Part shown: positions 43,488 through 52,588 of the stretch, piece by piece
Layout of the letters: every line of letters starts with the position of its first letter
Position numbering within the stretch: the first letter of the stretch is position 1
The notes under the pieces: model-generated
Databases searched by the model: none
What the model was told of the DNA's origin: nothing
What the model saw: the letters and a program-made list of their open reading frames with translations, nothing else
Translations under genes and position numbers: made by a program
Assembly (NCBI GenBank): GCA_036751905.1
Contig: DAIOTP010000003.1
Coordinates: forward strand, 3,773 to 67,772
Direction: 5' to 3'
Length of the DNA stretch: 64,000 nucleotides
Source: T3Sed10-241 sp036751905
GTDB lineage: Bacteria; Bacteroidota; Bacteroidia; Flavobacteriales_D; Cryomorphaceae

Positions 43488-44603
43488 ATGCATTTTCAAA
43501 AGCATTTGATATTCGCATTGCTTGCCGCATGGACACTTGGCCTGCGGGCACAGCATGACTATTTCATCGCTGACAGCCAAAAGAAACCCGATAGCCTCAA
43601 AGCCACGCCATACTTTGATGCCAGGCTCCATCATGGCTTCATCATTATTCACAGCCGGGATATTCGAGCCATCAAAGACAGCTATCCATGGGGAATGGAA
43701 GTCGACATGGCTTGGCTCAAGACTTCGGAGAAAAGTTGGAACATGTGCAATTGTTTTCCAAGATTGGGCATATCCCTGGGCTTCTGGGAATTTGATAACC
43801 GACCCATACTCGGTCAGGCCATAGCCGCACAATTTTTCATTGAACCCACATTTGGCGCTCAACGCGACCTGAGCTTTGGTATCAGGGCAGGCATGGGCTT
43901 GAGTTACCAAAACCGGCCCCACCATCCCACAAACAATCCTGACAACCTGAGCTACAGCACTTACCTGGCCTTTCCGCTGCATGTAGGCGGCACTTTGCGC
44001 TATAGGCTTCACCCCCAGTGGGAAACCCAGATCAACGCCCGCTACAACCACATTAGCAACGGCGGAATGCGCCAACCCAACAAGGGGATCAATTGGCCAA
44101 CCGCCGCCCTTGGATTGAGTTATTATCCTTCAGCGCCTGTGCTTAGAGCGCGTCCTAAACTTCCATGGCGCATCGAAGGGATGCAGCTGAACAAACAAAG
44201 CCTGAGATTATTTGGGAGTTATGCCGAGAGCAGAGATGAAGATGTACTGCCCGTTGCTGGCCTTGAATACAAATTTAGCCGACGGGTAGCACGAATAAAT
44301 GCACTAAGTCTTGGCTCAGAGTGGCTCTACAATGGAATGTATGGCTATGAGAGCAGCAATTCGGGTATAGCAGCCAATGGCATGGGAGGCATTGCTGTGG
44401 GCCATGAGTTTCTATTGGGAAAATTCGTGTTCGCACAGCAGTTTGGTGTTTACATATTCAAACCCGATAATGAAGTGCGGGATGTATACCAACGTTATGA
44501 ATTGCTCTATGCTTTTTCCGAAAAATGGATGGCCGGGTTCGGCCTCAAAACCCATGGCCATGTAGCTGATTTTTTAGACATCAGGCTAGCACTCATTTTA
44601 TGA
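43488..44603 (+). CDS. PagL-like lipid A deacylase / acyloxyacyl hydrolase family protein
   Basis: An exported beta-barrel protein of about 371 residues. The signal peptide is FQKHLIFALLAAWTLGLRAQ. The motif ARYNHISNGGMRQPNKGIN (His188, Ser190) matches the His-x-Ser catalytic region of PagL, which removes the 3-O acyl chain of lipid A in the outer membrane. The family is only distantly related to PagL in Bacteroidota, so activity is inferred. I use the ATG at 43488 over 43449 because the signal peptide begins there. It stands alone between GH31 and the secreted glycosidase-like gene. Confidence 0.8.
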   Translation: MHFQKHLIFALLAAWTLGLRAQHDYFIADSQKKPDSLKATPYFDARLHHGFIIIHSRDIRAIKDSYPWGMEVDMAWLKTSEKSWNMCNCFPRLGISLGFWEFDNRPILGQAIAAQFFIEPTFGAQRDLSFGIRAGMGLSYQNRPHHPTNNPDNLSYSTYLAFPLHVGGTLRYRLHPQWETQINARYNHISNGGMRQPNKGINWPTAALGLSYYPSAPVLRARPKLPWRIEGMQLNKQSLRLFGSYAESRDEDVLPVAGLEYKFSRRVARINALSLGSEWLYNGMYGYESSNSGIAANGMGGIAVGHEFLLGKFVFAQQFGVYIFKPDNEVRDVYQRYELLYAFSEKWMAGFGLKTHGHVADFLDIRLALIL

Positions 44604-44688
44604 AAATTGTGTAAGCCCTCCCCACTTGTTCATCACAATTGGTTCATTAAAATCAGATCAGGATAGCATCTTGAGCTGATAATTCTGC

Positions 44689-44696
44689 TAACTTCG
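44689..44696 (+). promoter_or_regulatory. Variant -7 element TAACTTCG with upstream TTG
   Basis: One mismatch to TAnnTTTG, 17 bases before the ATG at 44714. A TTG at 44671-44673 lies 15 bases upstream, as a -33 element might. Confidence 0.45.
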
Positions 44697-44713
44697 GGCC
44701 ACCAATTATAACC

Positions 44714-47476
44714 ATGAAGACCCTTAACACGCTAGCCCTGCTTGCGCTTGTCCTATGTATGGACTGCGCATTTTCCCAACCAATTACAGTTTACGCATCG
44801 CCCTGGTCCACCACGCAGCCCGCTCCGCAGGTGGGCTTCAATTCCAGGGTGGTAAATATTATTGACAGCGATGGCTGTACAATTCCTGATACGCTAACCG
44901 TAAAAAACGATTGGCGCACTGCCGAGTTTCGGCAAGCCGTGGCGGGCCTACAGCCGCAAATTTTGCGCTTCCCCGGCGGCACCAATGCCAACTACTGGTT
45001 TTGGGAGGACGAAACCAGAACTGTTTTGAACGACGCTGGTGGGTTGGTCGATCTTCAAATTTGCGAAGGCACGTTTATTGATGTTCCCAATTCCATTCAA
45101 ATTGGTTGCGAGGAGCCTTGGGTAAACATGACTGCCGAAACATTTGAAGCCATAAAAACCAAAACCACCACTACCTTCTCTGACTTTTTTGATGCTGTAA
45201 GTGGCTATCAGGACGCGGGCGTACCTGTCCAGGAGATGTATTTGCTGAGCATGATTGATCCATTTTACTACCTCAACAGTCCACAATTTGAGTACGAATT
45301 TGGCAACCTCAGCATTGCTGAAAAACGACAAAAATTGGGTGAAATTTCGTACCAAAGGGCGATGAAGCAAGTGAGGCTTATTCTTAAAGCGTATTGCGGA
45401 AATTGCCAAAGCTATGACGGCGAATTGTTGTTTGAGCTTGCCAATGAGGCCTTTCTGCAGCGGTATGGCAAGTACTTTCCCTTTGAAGCATGCTATACCA
45501 CACCAAACCCATGCGAAGAGTGCTTTCCCGATGTTGACATGTATATAGCCGTATGTCAAGCTTTGATCCCTGCCATTCGGGCAAGGTTTCCCAACAGCAA
45601 AATTTCGGTTTCAGGTGGTCGCCGGCGAATAGCCGGCAAATTCTGGAACCGCCGCTTGCTCGATGAATTCGGTCCCGGCGCTCCTATGGAAACAGAAGGC
45701 ATCACCATACACTCATACCCGCGCGCCAGCTTCGAATCAAGGCTCAACCAGGCTACCTGCCTTGGCGAGCTCAGTGAACTCAGCGCGCAAGACTTGATGG
45801 CTGAGCACCAATACCTCATTAACAACACCCTCTTTAGGAGGGGCATGGAGGTTATTTCGAATTCTGGTTGGGATGTATGGCTTACAGAATTCAATGTGAA
45901 TAACAATTCGGAAATCTGCGAAGAAATTACAGGTACTTCATTCATCGGAAACAATTCGGTATTCTATCTGACCAACTGGACCCATTTGCTTGGCGTACTT
46001 ACACAGCTGCACGCAATGATATCCATATCAAATGAGGTTAAAGCGCCGTGGCTCGACTTACCTTATTACAACCCCATGAGCAAACTCTGTATGCACAATT
46101 TGCTGGGCTCCCGACAAAATGCTGCAATTTTCAATGACTTATCGTATCCTGCTACAGGCATGGCTGCCCAGATTTTTCAAGAGCTCAATGCCTCAGCCGA
46201 CAACCTTCAGTTCATCGGGCTTTTCAATCAACCACATGGCAATCAACCCAGTGCCGAGCAACTCAATACACTCCAGCATTACAGCATCCAATTGGAGCCC
46301 GACCCCGCCAATGAATTGCCCAATGGCTACACGGCACCAGGCGCATGGGGTATGTCATTTACAAATGCCACAGGGCGTAAGGTACTTTTCGTAAACCTCT
46401 CTGAAAATCCGCTACAGGTCAATCTTACCGCCCTTGGCACAGCGCCTGGCAATGCTACAGCACGCGTTATTTCCGTTCCACCCGACTCTTTGTTTATCAG
46501 CATAAAAAATGGCTTCGAAACTTCCTTCCTGAGGACCGACACCCTTGCATTGGAGCAAGGTCAATTGCTCCTCCCACCCTTTGGTATTGCTGTAATTTCG
46601 GGTGAAGCAAACATTGAAACGTGCCCTGAAATTACCGCTCAGTCTTCACTTCCGACATCATGCGGCTCGCAGGCCTGTGCCCCATGCAATTGCGAATTCA
46701 CGCTTTTGCAAAAAACCAATTTCGAACAAGGTATGGGTGTGTGGAGTTCGTCAGGGGGCGGAGCTGCTTACCTCCTGCAATTGCCCCAAGCGATACAAGG
46801 TGAAGCGTCTTTTTTAGGGCAAAAATTGCTGGCTATGCCTTCGGCCCCAAGTCCCTTTGTAAATATCACAACACCAACGGTCAATACCAACAGTGCCACC
46901 CGCATTCAAATCAATTTCTTGTACAGCGCCATGGGCATGAATGGCCCAGCCGATCGCTTGGTGCTCAGCTATTCAAATGATGGTGGCCAAAGCTTCATTC
47001 AACTCACAACCTGGCAACATGGTGTGCATTTTGAAAATGGAGGCCTCAATAAAGCAGTCTTTGTGAGTGAGGCCCCTATCGGGCCACAAACTCAGTTGAG
47101 GCTAAGAGCACGGGCTGAGGGAAGCGGCAAAATCTTCTACATTGACAATGTTGAACTGTCATTCTGCCCTGTTGGTGCTGCTACCAACGCCCCAAAATTT
47201 GAATTGCATAAAGCTGTAAATCAGATGCAGGTGGCACTGTATCCCAACCCAACTGCGGGCTCTGTGCACATCGATTTGGAAGGATTAAATCAGGACGTAC
47301 CTGTAGAGTTGAGTGCCTATGATGTGTTGGGAAGAAGGATGGCTCAAAAAAGCTATACCTCGGCGCGCACTGCCTTGAAATTTATGTTGGAAACAGCGCA
47401 ATGGCCTTCTGGAATGTATATAGTTGAAATCGTACAAGGTGACAAGCGCCATGCACTGAAGCTCCAAAAACTATAA
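44714..47476 (+). CDS. T9SS-secreted glycosidase-like TIM-barrel protein, family unassigned
   Basis: A 920-residue exported protein with signal peptide (MKTLNTLALLALVLCMDCAFS). Its first 550 residues look like a clan GH-A barrel: LRFPGGTNANYW (residues 84-95, as in GH51/GH79), GELLFELANEAF with the Asn244-Glu245 pair expected for the acid/base, and VWLTEFNVNNNSE with Glu392 as candidate nucleophile. A Cys-rich linker (CGSQACAPCNC) leads to a beta-sandwich, possibly carbohydrate-binding, and a type A sorting domain (VALYPNPTAGSVHIDLEG to HALKLQKL). The target glycan is unknown. I cannot name a GH family, and the match may be to fold only. Confidence 0.78.
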   Translation: MKTLNTLALLALVLCMDCAFSQPITVYASPWSTTQPAPQVGFNSRVVNIIDSDGCTIPDTLTVKNDWRTAEFRQAVAGLQPQILRFPGGTNANYWFWEDETRTVLNDAGGLVDLQICEGTFIDVPNSIQIGCEEPWVNMTAETFEAIKTKTTTTFSDFFDAVSGYQDAGVPVQEMYLLSMIDPFYYLNSPQFEYEFGNLSIAEKRQKLGEISYQRAMKQVRLILKAYCGNCQSYDGELLFELANEAFLQRYGKYFPFEACYTTPNPCEECFPDVDMYIAVCQALIPAIRARFPNSKISVSGGRRRIAGKFWNRRLLDEFGPGAPMETEGITIHSYPRASFESRLNQATCLGELSELSAQDLMAEHQYLINNTLFRRGMEVISNSGWDVWLTEFNVNNNSEICEEITGTSFIGNNSVFYLTNWTHLLGVLTQLHAMISISNEVKAPWLDLPYYNPMSKLCMHNLLGSRQNAAIFNDLSYPATGMAAQIFQELNASADNLQFIGLFNQPHGNQPSAEQLNTLQHYSIQLEPDPANELPNGYTAPGAWGMSFTNATGRKVLFVNLSENPLQVNLTALGTAPGNATARVISVPPDSLFISIKNGFETSFLRTDTLALEQGQLLLPPFGIAVISGEANIETCPEITAQSSLPTSCGSQACAPCNCEFTLLQKTNFEQGMGVWSSSGGGAAYLLQLPQAIQGEASFLGQKLLAMPSAPSPFVNITTPTVNTNSATRIQINFLYSAMGMNGPADRLVLSYSNDGGQSFIQLTTWQHGVHFENGGLNKAVFVSEAPIGPQTQLRLRARAEGSGKIFYIDNVELSFCPVGAATNAPKFELHKAVNQMQVALYPNPTAGSVHIDLEGLNQDVPVELSAYDVLGRRMAQKSYTSARTALKFMLETAQWPSGMYIVEIVQGDKRHALKLQKL

Positions 47477-47495
47477 CGCGCTTTGGGCTGAAGCG

Positions 47496-48452
47496 TTACC
47501 CTACCGGATTGAGACTTTGGAGTAAACCCAGCGTATTTCTCACGGCAGTTGTTTCATCCACTTCCATGTGTAAAGGGTCAAAAATTTCGCCTGTGATCAA
47601 TTCGTACAGTTCAATATACCTCTCGCTGATTTCGAGCACTTTCGCCTCATTCATGGTGGGTACTTTCTGCCCGAACCTGCCTTGAAAACCATGCGCTATA
47701 AGCCACTCTCGCACAAACTCTTTGCTGAGTTGTTTTTGGGACTCTCCTTTGGCCTGGCGCGCTGCATACCCATCCGCATAGAAGTAGCGCGATGAGTCGG
47801 GTGTATGCACTTCGTCCATGAGCATCACCTGCCCGTGGTACGCACCAAACTCGTACTTCGTATCAACCAGAATAAGGCCTTTGGCAGCTGCCATTTCAGT
47901 ACCCCGCGCAAAGAGGGCACGCGTATATGCTTCCATTTGCTGGAAGGCTTCCTCAGGTACAATTCCTCTATTCAGGATCTCTTCCCTGCTGATGTCCTCG
48001 TCATGCCCTTCCTCTGCTTTTGTAGCCGGGGTGATAATGGGCTCAGGAAAAGGATCATGCTCGCGCATGCCTTCTGGGAGCACCACGCCGCACAGCATCC
48101 TGCCTCCGGCTTTGTACACGCGCCATGCATGGCCTGTAAGGTAAGCCCTGATTACCATTTCCACTTTATACGGTACGCAGAGGTGACCTACGGATATGTT
48201 GGGTGCAGGTGTGGCCATCAACCAGTTGGGGCATATGTCGCGGGTAGCTTCCAGAAATTTTGCAGCAATGCGGTTGAGTATTGCCCCTTTATAGGGAATG
48301 GCACGGGGAAGCACCACGTCAAAAGCGGAGATACGGTCGCTGGCCACCATCACCAACAATTCATTTTCAAGCGTGTACACATCACGCACTTTTCCGTGAT
48401 ACTCATTGACTACGCCCGGCAGGGCCTCTTTAAAACGGCGGAGGTATTGCAT
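47496..48452 (-). CDS. purC: Phosphoribosylaminoimidazole-succinocarboxamide synthase
   Basis: A 318-residue SAICAR synthase of purine synthesis, which joins CAIR and aspartate using ATP. It has YHGKVRDVYTLENELLVMVA, SDRISAFDVVLP, CVPYKVEMVIRAYLTGHAWR and ILVDTKYEFG, all family motifs. The length is on the long side, as for the eukaryote-like and Bacteroidota form. It follows phoH by 5 bases, so the two form an operon. Confidence 0.96.
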   Translation of the reverse strand: MQYLRRFKEALPGVVNEYHGKVRDVYTLENELLVMVASDRISAFDVVLPRAIPYKGAILNRIAAKFLEATRDICPNWLMATPAPNISVGHLCVPYKVEMVIRAYLTGHAWRVYKAGGRMLCGVVLPEGMREHDPFPEPIITPATKAEEGHDEDISREEILNRGIVPEEAFQQMEAYTRALFARGTEMAAAKGLILVDTKYEFGAYHGQVMLMDEVHTPDSSRYFYADGYAARQAKGESQKQLSKEFVREWLIAHGFQGRFGQKVPTMNEAKVLEISERYIELYELITGEIFDPLHMEVDETTAVRNTLGLLQSLNPVG

Positions 48453-48457
48453 GGAGC

Positions 48458-49408
48458 TCAGTTGTTTTCCTGATGTTTTTCAAATGCTAGGATGATACTC
48501 TTCACCAATGGGTGACGTATCACGTCTTTTTCATTGAGGTATACAAATCCGATACCCGGTATGCCTTCGAGGTACTTTACAGTGCGCTCCAGTCCGCTTT
48601 GCTGCCTTTTCGGCAAATCAATTTGAGTCAAATCGCCGGTGATGATGAACTTGGCGGTTTGGCCCATGCGGGTCAAAAACATTTTGAGCTGTGAAGTGGT
48701 GGCGTTCTGGGCTTCATCCAAAATCACGAAGGCCTTGTCGAGGGTGCGGCCGCGCATGTAGGCGAGTGGTGCGATTTGGATGACGCCTGCCTCCAGAAAA
48801 TCTTTCAAGCGTTCGGGAGGAATCATCTCGCGCAATGCATCATAGAGTGGCTGCAAGTAAGGATCGAGTTTGTCTTTAAGGTCGCCCGGTAGGAAACCCA
48901 AATTTTCACCGGCTTCTACCGCAGGACGTGTGAGGATAATGCGGCGCACTTCTTTGCTTTTCAATGCGCGTACAGCAAGCGCCACGGCAGTATACGTTTT
49001 TCCGGTACCGGCAGGCCCAATCGCAAAAAGCATATCGTTCGCATCGCTCACCTCCACAAGCAGGCGCTGATTCACCGTGCGCGCCCTGACCTGCAAGCCG
49101 TTGTTGCCATGTACCAGCACATCCCCGCCGCCTTTATCGGCCATCAAATCTTCTCCATTTGCCATCAGCAACCTCTCTATATTGCTCTCTGTAAGCCTAT
49201 TGTATTTTGACAAGTGATCCACACAGAGTTGCACTTTGGCTTCGAAAGCATCGAGCTCCTCTACATCGCCTATGGCCTTTATCATATCGCCTCGCGCTAT
49301 AACCTTGAGCTTGGGAAAATGCTTGGCGATGAACTGAAACTTCTTGTTGTTGACTCCGAACAGCTCACGGGGGTCAACCTGTTCAATGGAAATGATGCGT
49401 TCGCTCAA
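48458..49408 (-). CDS. PhoH family ATPase
   Basis: A 316-residue cytoplasmic P-loop protein. The Walker A motif is GPAGTGKTYTA, Walker B is FVILDEAQNAT, and LTRPAVEAGENLGFLPGDLK is the PhoH signature. The N-terminal domain (FGVNNKKFQFIAKHFPKLKV) is a KH-like region of the PhoL/YbeZ type. Relatives act in ribosome or RNA metabolism with YbeY. The start is TTG. It leads the phoH-purC pair. Confidence 0.93.
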   Translation of the reverse strand: MSERIISIEQVDPRELFGVNNKKFQFIAKHFPKLKVIARGDMIKAIGDVEELDAFEAKVQLCVDHLSKYNRLTESNIERLLMANGEDLMADKGGGDVLVHGNNGLQVRARTVNQRLLVEVSDANDMLFAIGPAGTGKTYTAVALAVRALKSKEVRRIILTRPAVEAGENLGFLPGDLKDKLDPYLQPLYDALREMIPPERLKDFLEAGVIQIAPLAYMRGRTLDKAFVILDEAQNATTSQLKMFLTRMGQTAKFIITGDLTQIDLPKRQQSGLERTVKYLEGIPGIGFVYLNEKDVIRHPLVKSIILAFEKHQENN

Positions 49409-49525
49409 AGGCTTATTTCTTGATGTAAAAGGCCAAAGAGGCCCACTTATTTACCTAATTTTGATTCCTCAAAATAAAGCAAATTCTGCCTTACTTCGGC
49501 GCACTTTACGCAGCAAATAATCAAC

Positions 49526-50284
49526 ATGTCCATACTGACCTTAACCACTGATTTGGGTACCCGTGACCACTACGCGGCGGCGGTTAAGGCAGCGGCTATT
49601 GCGCAAATACCCAACCTGCAATTGGTGGACATCACACACGACATTCCTCCCTTCAACATCAACAAGGCGGCGTTTGTGCTCAAGCATGTGTGGCGTGATT
49701 TTCCAAAAGGAACCATTCACTTGATCGGAGTGGACACGCAGTGGAGCAAAGCGAGTCCATGGGTGGTCGTATCTTATGAAGGCCATTACTTTATTGGTAC
49801 TGACAATGGACTTTTTTCCCTTCTCCTCGGCAGCGATTCCGAAGCCACTGTGCATGCCATTGATACGCCCGGCGATGTGATGCCCCAATTTCCCTCGCGT
49901 GATGTGTTCGTGCCAGCAGCAGCTGCCATTGCAGCAGGGCAGCCCTTGACCGCCATCGGCCCGCAGAGGGAATCGTACCGTGTAAGACCAGGGATAGCCC
50001 CTGTAGTAGGTTATGACAACATCAGGGGCGCGGTGATCTATGTAGACAGTTACGGCAATGTGATTACCAACATCAGCAAGCAGCTCTTTGATGAGGTGCT
50101 CGGCGACAGAAGCTTCCAGCTTGTTCTCAAAAGAGGTGACCGCGATATTCAGCACATCAGCAGGGTATATGGGGAAGTGCAGGAAGGTGAAAAACTCGCT
50201 ATTTTCACTTCCGGCGGCTTGCTCGAAATCGCCATCAACCGTGGAATAGAAGGTTCAGGTGGCCAAAAGTTAAATCCTTGCTGA
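49526..50284 (+). CDS. SAM hydroxide adenosyltransferase (DUF62)
   Basis: A 252-residue enzyme of the fluorinase/chlorinase-like DUF62 family, which splits S-adenosylmethionine with water to adenosine and methionine. It has ILTLTTDLGTRDHYAAAVKA, DITHDIPPFNI, FIGTDNGLFS and IRGAVIYVDSYGNVITNI, the family's key segments. It lacks the longer inserts of true fluorinases. The physiological purpose of this hydrolysis is unclear. It is monocistronic or paired with the small gene after it. Confidence 0.92.
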   Translation: MSILTLTTDLGTRDHYAAAVKAAAIAQIPNLQLVDITHDIPPFNINKAAFVLKHVWRDFPKGTIHLIGVDTQWSKASPWVVVSYEGHYFIGTDNGLFSLLLGSDSEATVHAIDTPGDVMPQFPSRDVFVPAAAAIAAGQPLTAIGPQRESYRVRPGIAPVVGYDNIRGAVIYVDSYGNVITNISKQLFDEVLGDRSFQLVLKRGDRDIQHISRVYGEVQEGEKLAIFTSGGLLEIAINRGIEGSGGQKLNPC

Positions 50285-50320
50285 GACTTAACTTTTGCCT
50301 TGTATGATTGTTTTCTCAAC

Positions 50321-50584
50321 ATGACTTCGGATGCAGCACGGTTCCAGGAATTGGGTTTGCAGGGCAAAATTGCCTACTTGCGCAGCCATGGCAAGTGGCT
50401 CACAGCGCGCCGTCATGGGGGTTATGAAATCCACCTGTACCAGTGCAATGGATTCTATGCGGAGCTATGGAAACAATTGGCTTTGAACTACATTCACTGG
50501 ATTGAATGTTCCCCAACAGACCGTGTGGTTGAAAATTACCTCGAATCGCTCAACATTGATGAGCTGTTCAAATCAGCGCGATAG
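50321..50584 (+). CDS. Small protein of unknown function
   Basis: An 87-residue soluble protein beginning MTSDAARFQELGLQGKIAYL, then GKWLTARRHGGYEIHLYQCN and a helical C-terminus. There is no signal peptide. I choose the ATG at 50321; a TTG at 50300 in the same frame would add 7 residues. A near -7 match (TAACTTTTG, one base too long) lies at 50289-50297. It overlaps the convergent aroE by 12 bases. The conserved-looking start suggests a real gene, but I recognise no family. Confidence 0.65.
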   Translation: MTSDAARFQELGLQGKIAYLRSHGKWLTARRHGGYEIHLYQCNGFYAELWKQLALNYIHWIECSPTDRVVENYLESLNIDELFKSAR

Positions 50585-51319
50585 ACCGCGTCCCTGCCAC
50601 ATTTCCCAGCTCAAAGCAGCCTGTCGGCGAAGCATATCAAGTCCATTGATTACAGTCGCCCCACGGTTTCTGCCTTGCTTCATAAATGCAGTTTCGGAAG
50701 GATTGTAGACGAGGTCATAAAGGAGGTGGCTGGATGAAATGCCTTCATATGGCAGCTCCGGTTGTGCGGCCACATCGGGCCATGTGCCCAGTGGTGTGGT
50801 GTTTACGATGAGGAGAAATGCCTTAATCATAACCGAATTCAAATCACCATATGCAATGATACGCCCGGTGCGTGCAGAACGGCTCACCTGCCACACCTCG
50901 ATGCCTATCCGCTCCAGGACATGGCTCACGGCTTTCGCAGCACCGCCCGTACCGAGCACAAGGGCGCGCTCCATACCGTGCTGCAAAAAAGGCTTTATGC
51001 TATCGCGAAAGCCTTGAGCATCCGTATTGTAACCTATCCAACCCCCATTTTCAGGTACAATTGTGTTGACAGCGCCTATGTCGGCGGCCTCCCCACGCAC
51101 CTCATCCAGAAAGGGAATAACGGATTCCTTGTAAGGTACAGTTACATTTAAGCCTTTGAGGTTCTGCCTTTCGGCAAAAATACGTGTGATCGAATCGACC
51201 TCTTCCATCTCGAAGTTGAGGTATTCAGCGTCAATGCCCTCGGCTTGGAATTTTTCGGAAAAATAAGATTTGGAAAAAGAGTGCTGAAGAGACTTTCCTA
51301 CGAGACCGTAAACGTCCAT
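50573..51319 (-). CDS. aroE: Shikimate dehydrogenase
   Basis: A 248-residue enzyme reducing 3-dehydroshikimate with NADPH in aromatic amino acid synthesis. It has YGLVGKSLQHSFSKSYF, LNVTVPYKES with the catalytic Lys, GYNTDAQGF with the catalytic Asp, and the nucleotide loop VLGTGGAAKAV. I start at the ATG at 51319 (MDVYGLVGKSL), which matches the family; a start at 51370 would run into the upstream gene. It begins one base after the DUF368 gene stop, in a run of five minus-strand genes. Confidence 0.95.
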   Translation of the reverse strand: MDVYGLVGKSLQHSFSKSYFSEKFQAEGIDAEYLNFEMEEVDSITRIFAERQNLKGLNVTVPYKESVIPFLDEVRGEAADIGAVNTIVPENGGWIGYNTDAQGFRDSIKPFLQHGMERALVLGTGGAAKAVSHVLERIGIEVWQVSRSARTGRIIAYGDLNSVMIKAFLLIVNTTPLGTWPDVAAQPELPYEGISSSHLLYDLVYNPSETAFMKQGRNRGATVINGLDMLRRQAALSWEMWQGRGLSR

Positions 51320-51320
51320 T

Positions 51321-52262
51321 TCAGCTTTTTTTGGCGGCAAGCCTGTCCATTCCCCATATGATGAGTACACCCAACAGACACAGGACCAAAGCCAAAGGAA
51401 GCTGGGCGCTTTCGCCTACGAGGGCTTCATAATTCCAGGGCCACACCTTTTCTTCTTGAAGGATGATGGTTTTTTCTTTGTCGGTTCCTGCATACTTGGT
51501 GAAGGTCTTCAAAGGGTTTTTCCAGGGCCATATTTTGTTGAGTGAGCCCAGTAAGAAGCCGCTGAGTACAGCAATGGTGATGTCATGAAAGCGCTCAAAC
51601 ATCCATTTTAGTACCCTGCTGAACAGCAGCAAGCCAATGATAGCACCAGCTCCTATGGTAGCTATCGATACCAAGTCACGGTTGTTGACCGCGTCGAGCA
51701 CAACCACATAACTCCCCATGAGCACTAGAATGAAGCTGCCGGAAATTCCGGGAAGTATCATGGCGCATATGGCAACAGCTCCTGAGAGAAACAAGTACCA
51801 GGGTTCATCGGAATTGTCGAGTATGGGCAATTCTGTAATTAAAAAAGCAGTAATTGCACCGATGGCAAAACCGAAATACAACAGTGGGGCCCAGCGATTC
51901 ACCCTTTTGGCAACCAGAGGAATGCTAGCAGCCACCAGCCCAAAGAAGAAAGCCCATACCATCACAGGGTTATTTTCGAGCTGCACCGAAATTACCTGAG
52001 CCAGGGTGATGATGCTTGCAGCTATACCGAGAAAAAGCACCAACAGAAAGTTGCCGTTCACGGCTTTCCAAAACGCCTTAGGCCCTTCTTTAAATAAAGT
52101 GCGGAATGTATCGAAGTTGATTGAGCTGATGGTTTGGATCAATTCTTCATAAATACCCGTTATAAAAGCAATGGTTCCTCCCGATACACCAGGCACAACA
52201 TCGGCAGCCCCCATGGCAACACCTTTTAAAGCCAGAATAATGTAATCTTTTGACTTCCTCAT
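51321..52262 (-). CDS. DUF368 undecaprenyl-phosphate translocase (PopT family)
   Basis: A 313-residue inner-membrane protein with about eight helices. The repeated motifs GAADVVPGVSGGTIAFITGI and AMILPGISGSFILVLMGSY are the two halves of the DUF368 fold. Members of this family have been shown to return undecaprenyl phosphate across the membrane for reuse in peptidoglycan and surface polymer synthesis. Assignment here rests on family membership. It overlaps the rhodanese gene upstream by 4 bases. Confidence 0.9.
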   Translation of the reverse strand: MRKSKDYIILALKGVAMGAADVVPGVSGGTIAFITGIYEELIQTISSINFDTFRTLFKEGPKAFWKAVNGNFLLVLFLGIAASIITLAQVISVQLENNPVMVWAFFFGLVAASIPLVAKRVNRWAPLLYFGFAIGAITAFLITELPILDNSDEPWYLFLSGAVAICAMILPGISGSFILVLMGSYVVVLDAVNNRDLVSIATIGAGAIIGLLLFSRVLKWMFERFHDITIAVLSGFLLGSLNKIWPWKNPLKTFTKYAGTDKEKTIILQEEKVWPWNYEALVGESAQLPLALVLCLLGVLIIWGMDRLAAKKS

Positions 52263-52579
52263 GGATAGACTTCGATTTGAGGGTTGACGCTTGCAGCATA
52301 GGCTTCAATACCGCCTTGAAGCAGGTATATATTCTCAAAACCGAAGCGGGTGGTTAAGGTATGTACCACCGCCATAGCGCGTCGCCCTGATCGGCAATAC
52401 ATGACCACCGGGCATGATACCTCTATTTCGTCAAGCCTTGTGAGCACTTCTGCCATAGGCAGGTGAAGCGTAGAAAAGCTTCCCGAATGCACTTCGTAAT
52501 CTTCTCTAAGGTCAATGATTTGAATGTTCTTGCATTGATCAATCCAATGCTGAAGCTCGATTGGGCTTACACTTTTCAC
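52259..52579 (-). CDS. Rhodanese-like domain protein
   Basis: A 106-residue single-domain rhodanese. The active-site loop is VVMYCRSGRRAMAV, with the catalytic Cys near residue 62, and QIIDLREDYEVHSG is the family's first motif. It may carry persulfide or act in sulfur transfer; a specific partner is not shown. It is coupled to the DUF368 gene by a 4-base overlap and follows the ComA-like gene by 9 bases. The sulfur-related pairing with ComA is suggestive only. Confidence 0.9.
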   Translation of the reverse strand: MKSVSPIELQHWIDQCKNIQIIDLREDYEVHSGSFSTLHLPMAEVLTRLDEIEVSCPVVMYCRSGRRAMAVVHTLTTRFGFENIYLLQGGIEAYAASVNPQIEVYP

Positions 52580-52588
52580 TGTTTGGAT

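Noticed and set aside
47805..48473. Open frame of 222 residues on the plus strand opposite purC
   Set aside because: purC is a complete, motif-rich gene on the other strand. The plus frame has no recognisable domain and is Cys/His-rich noise.
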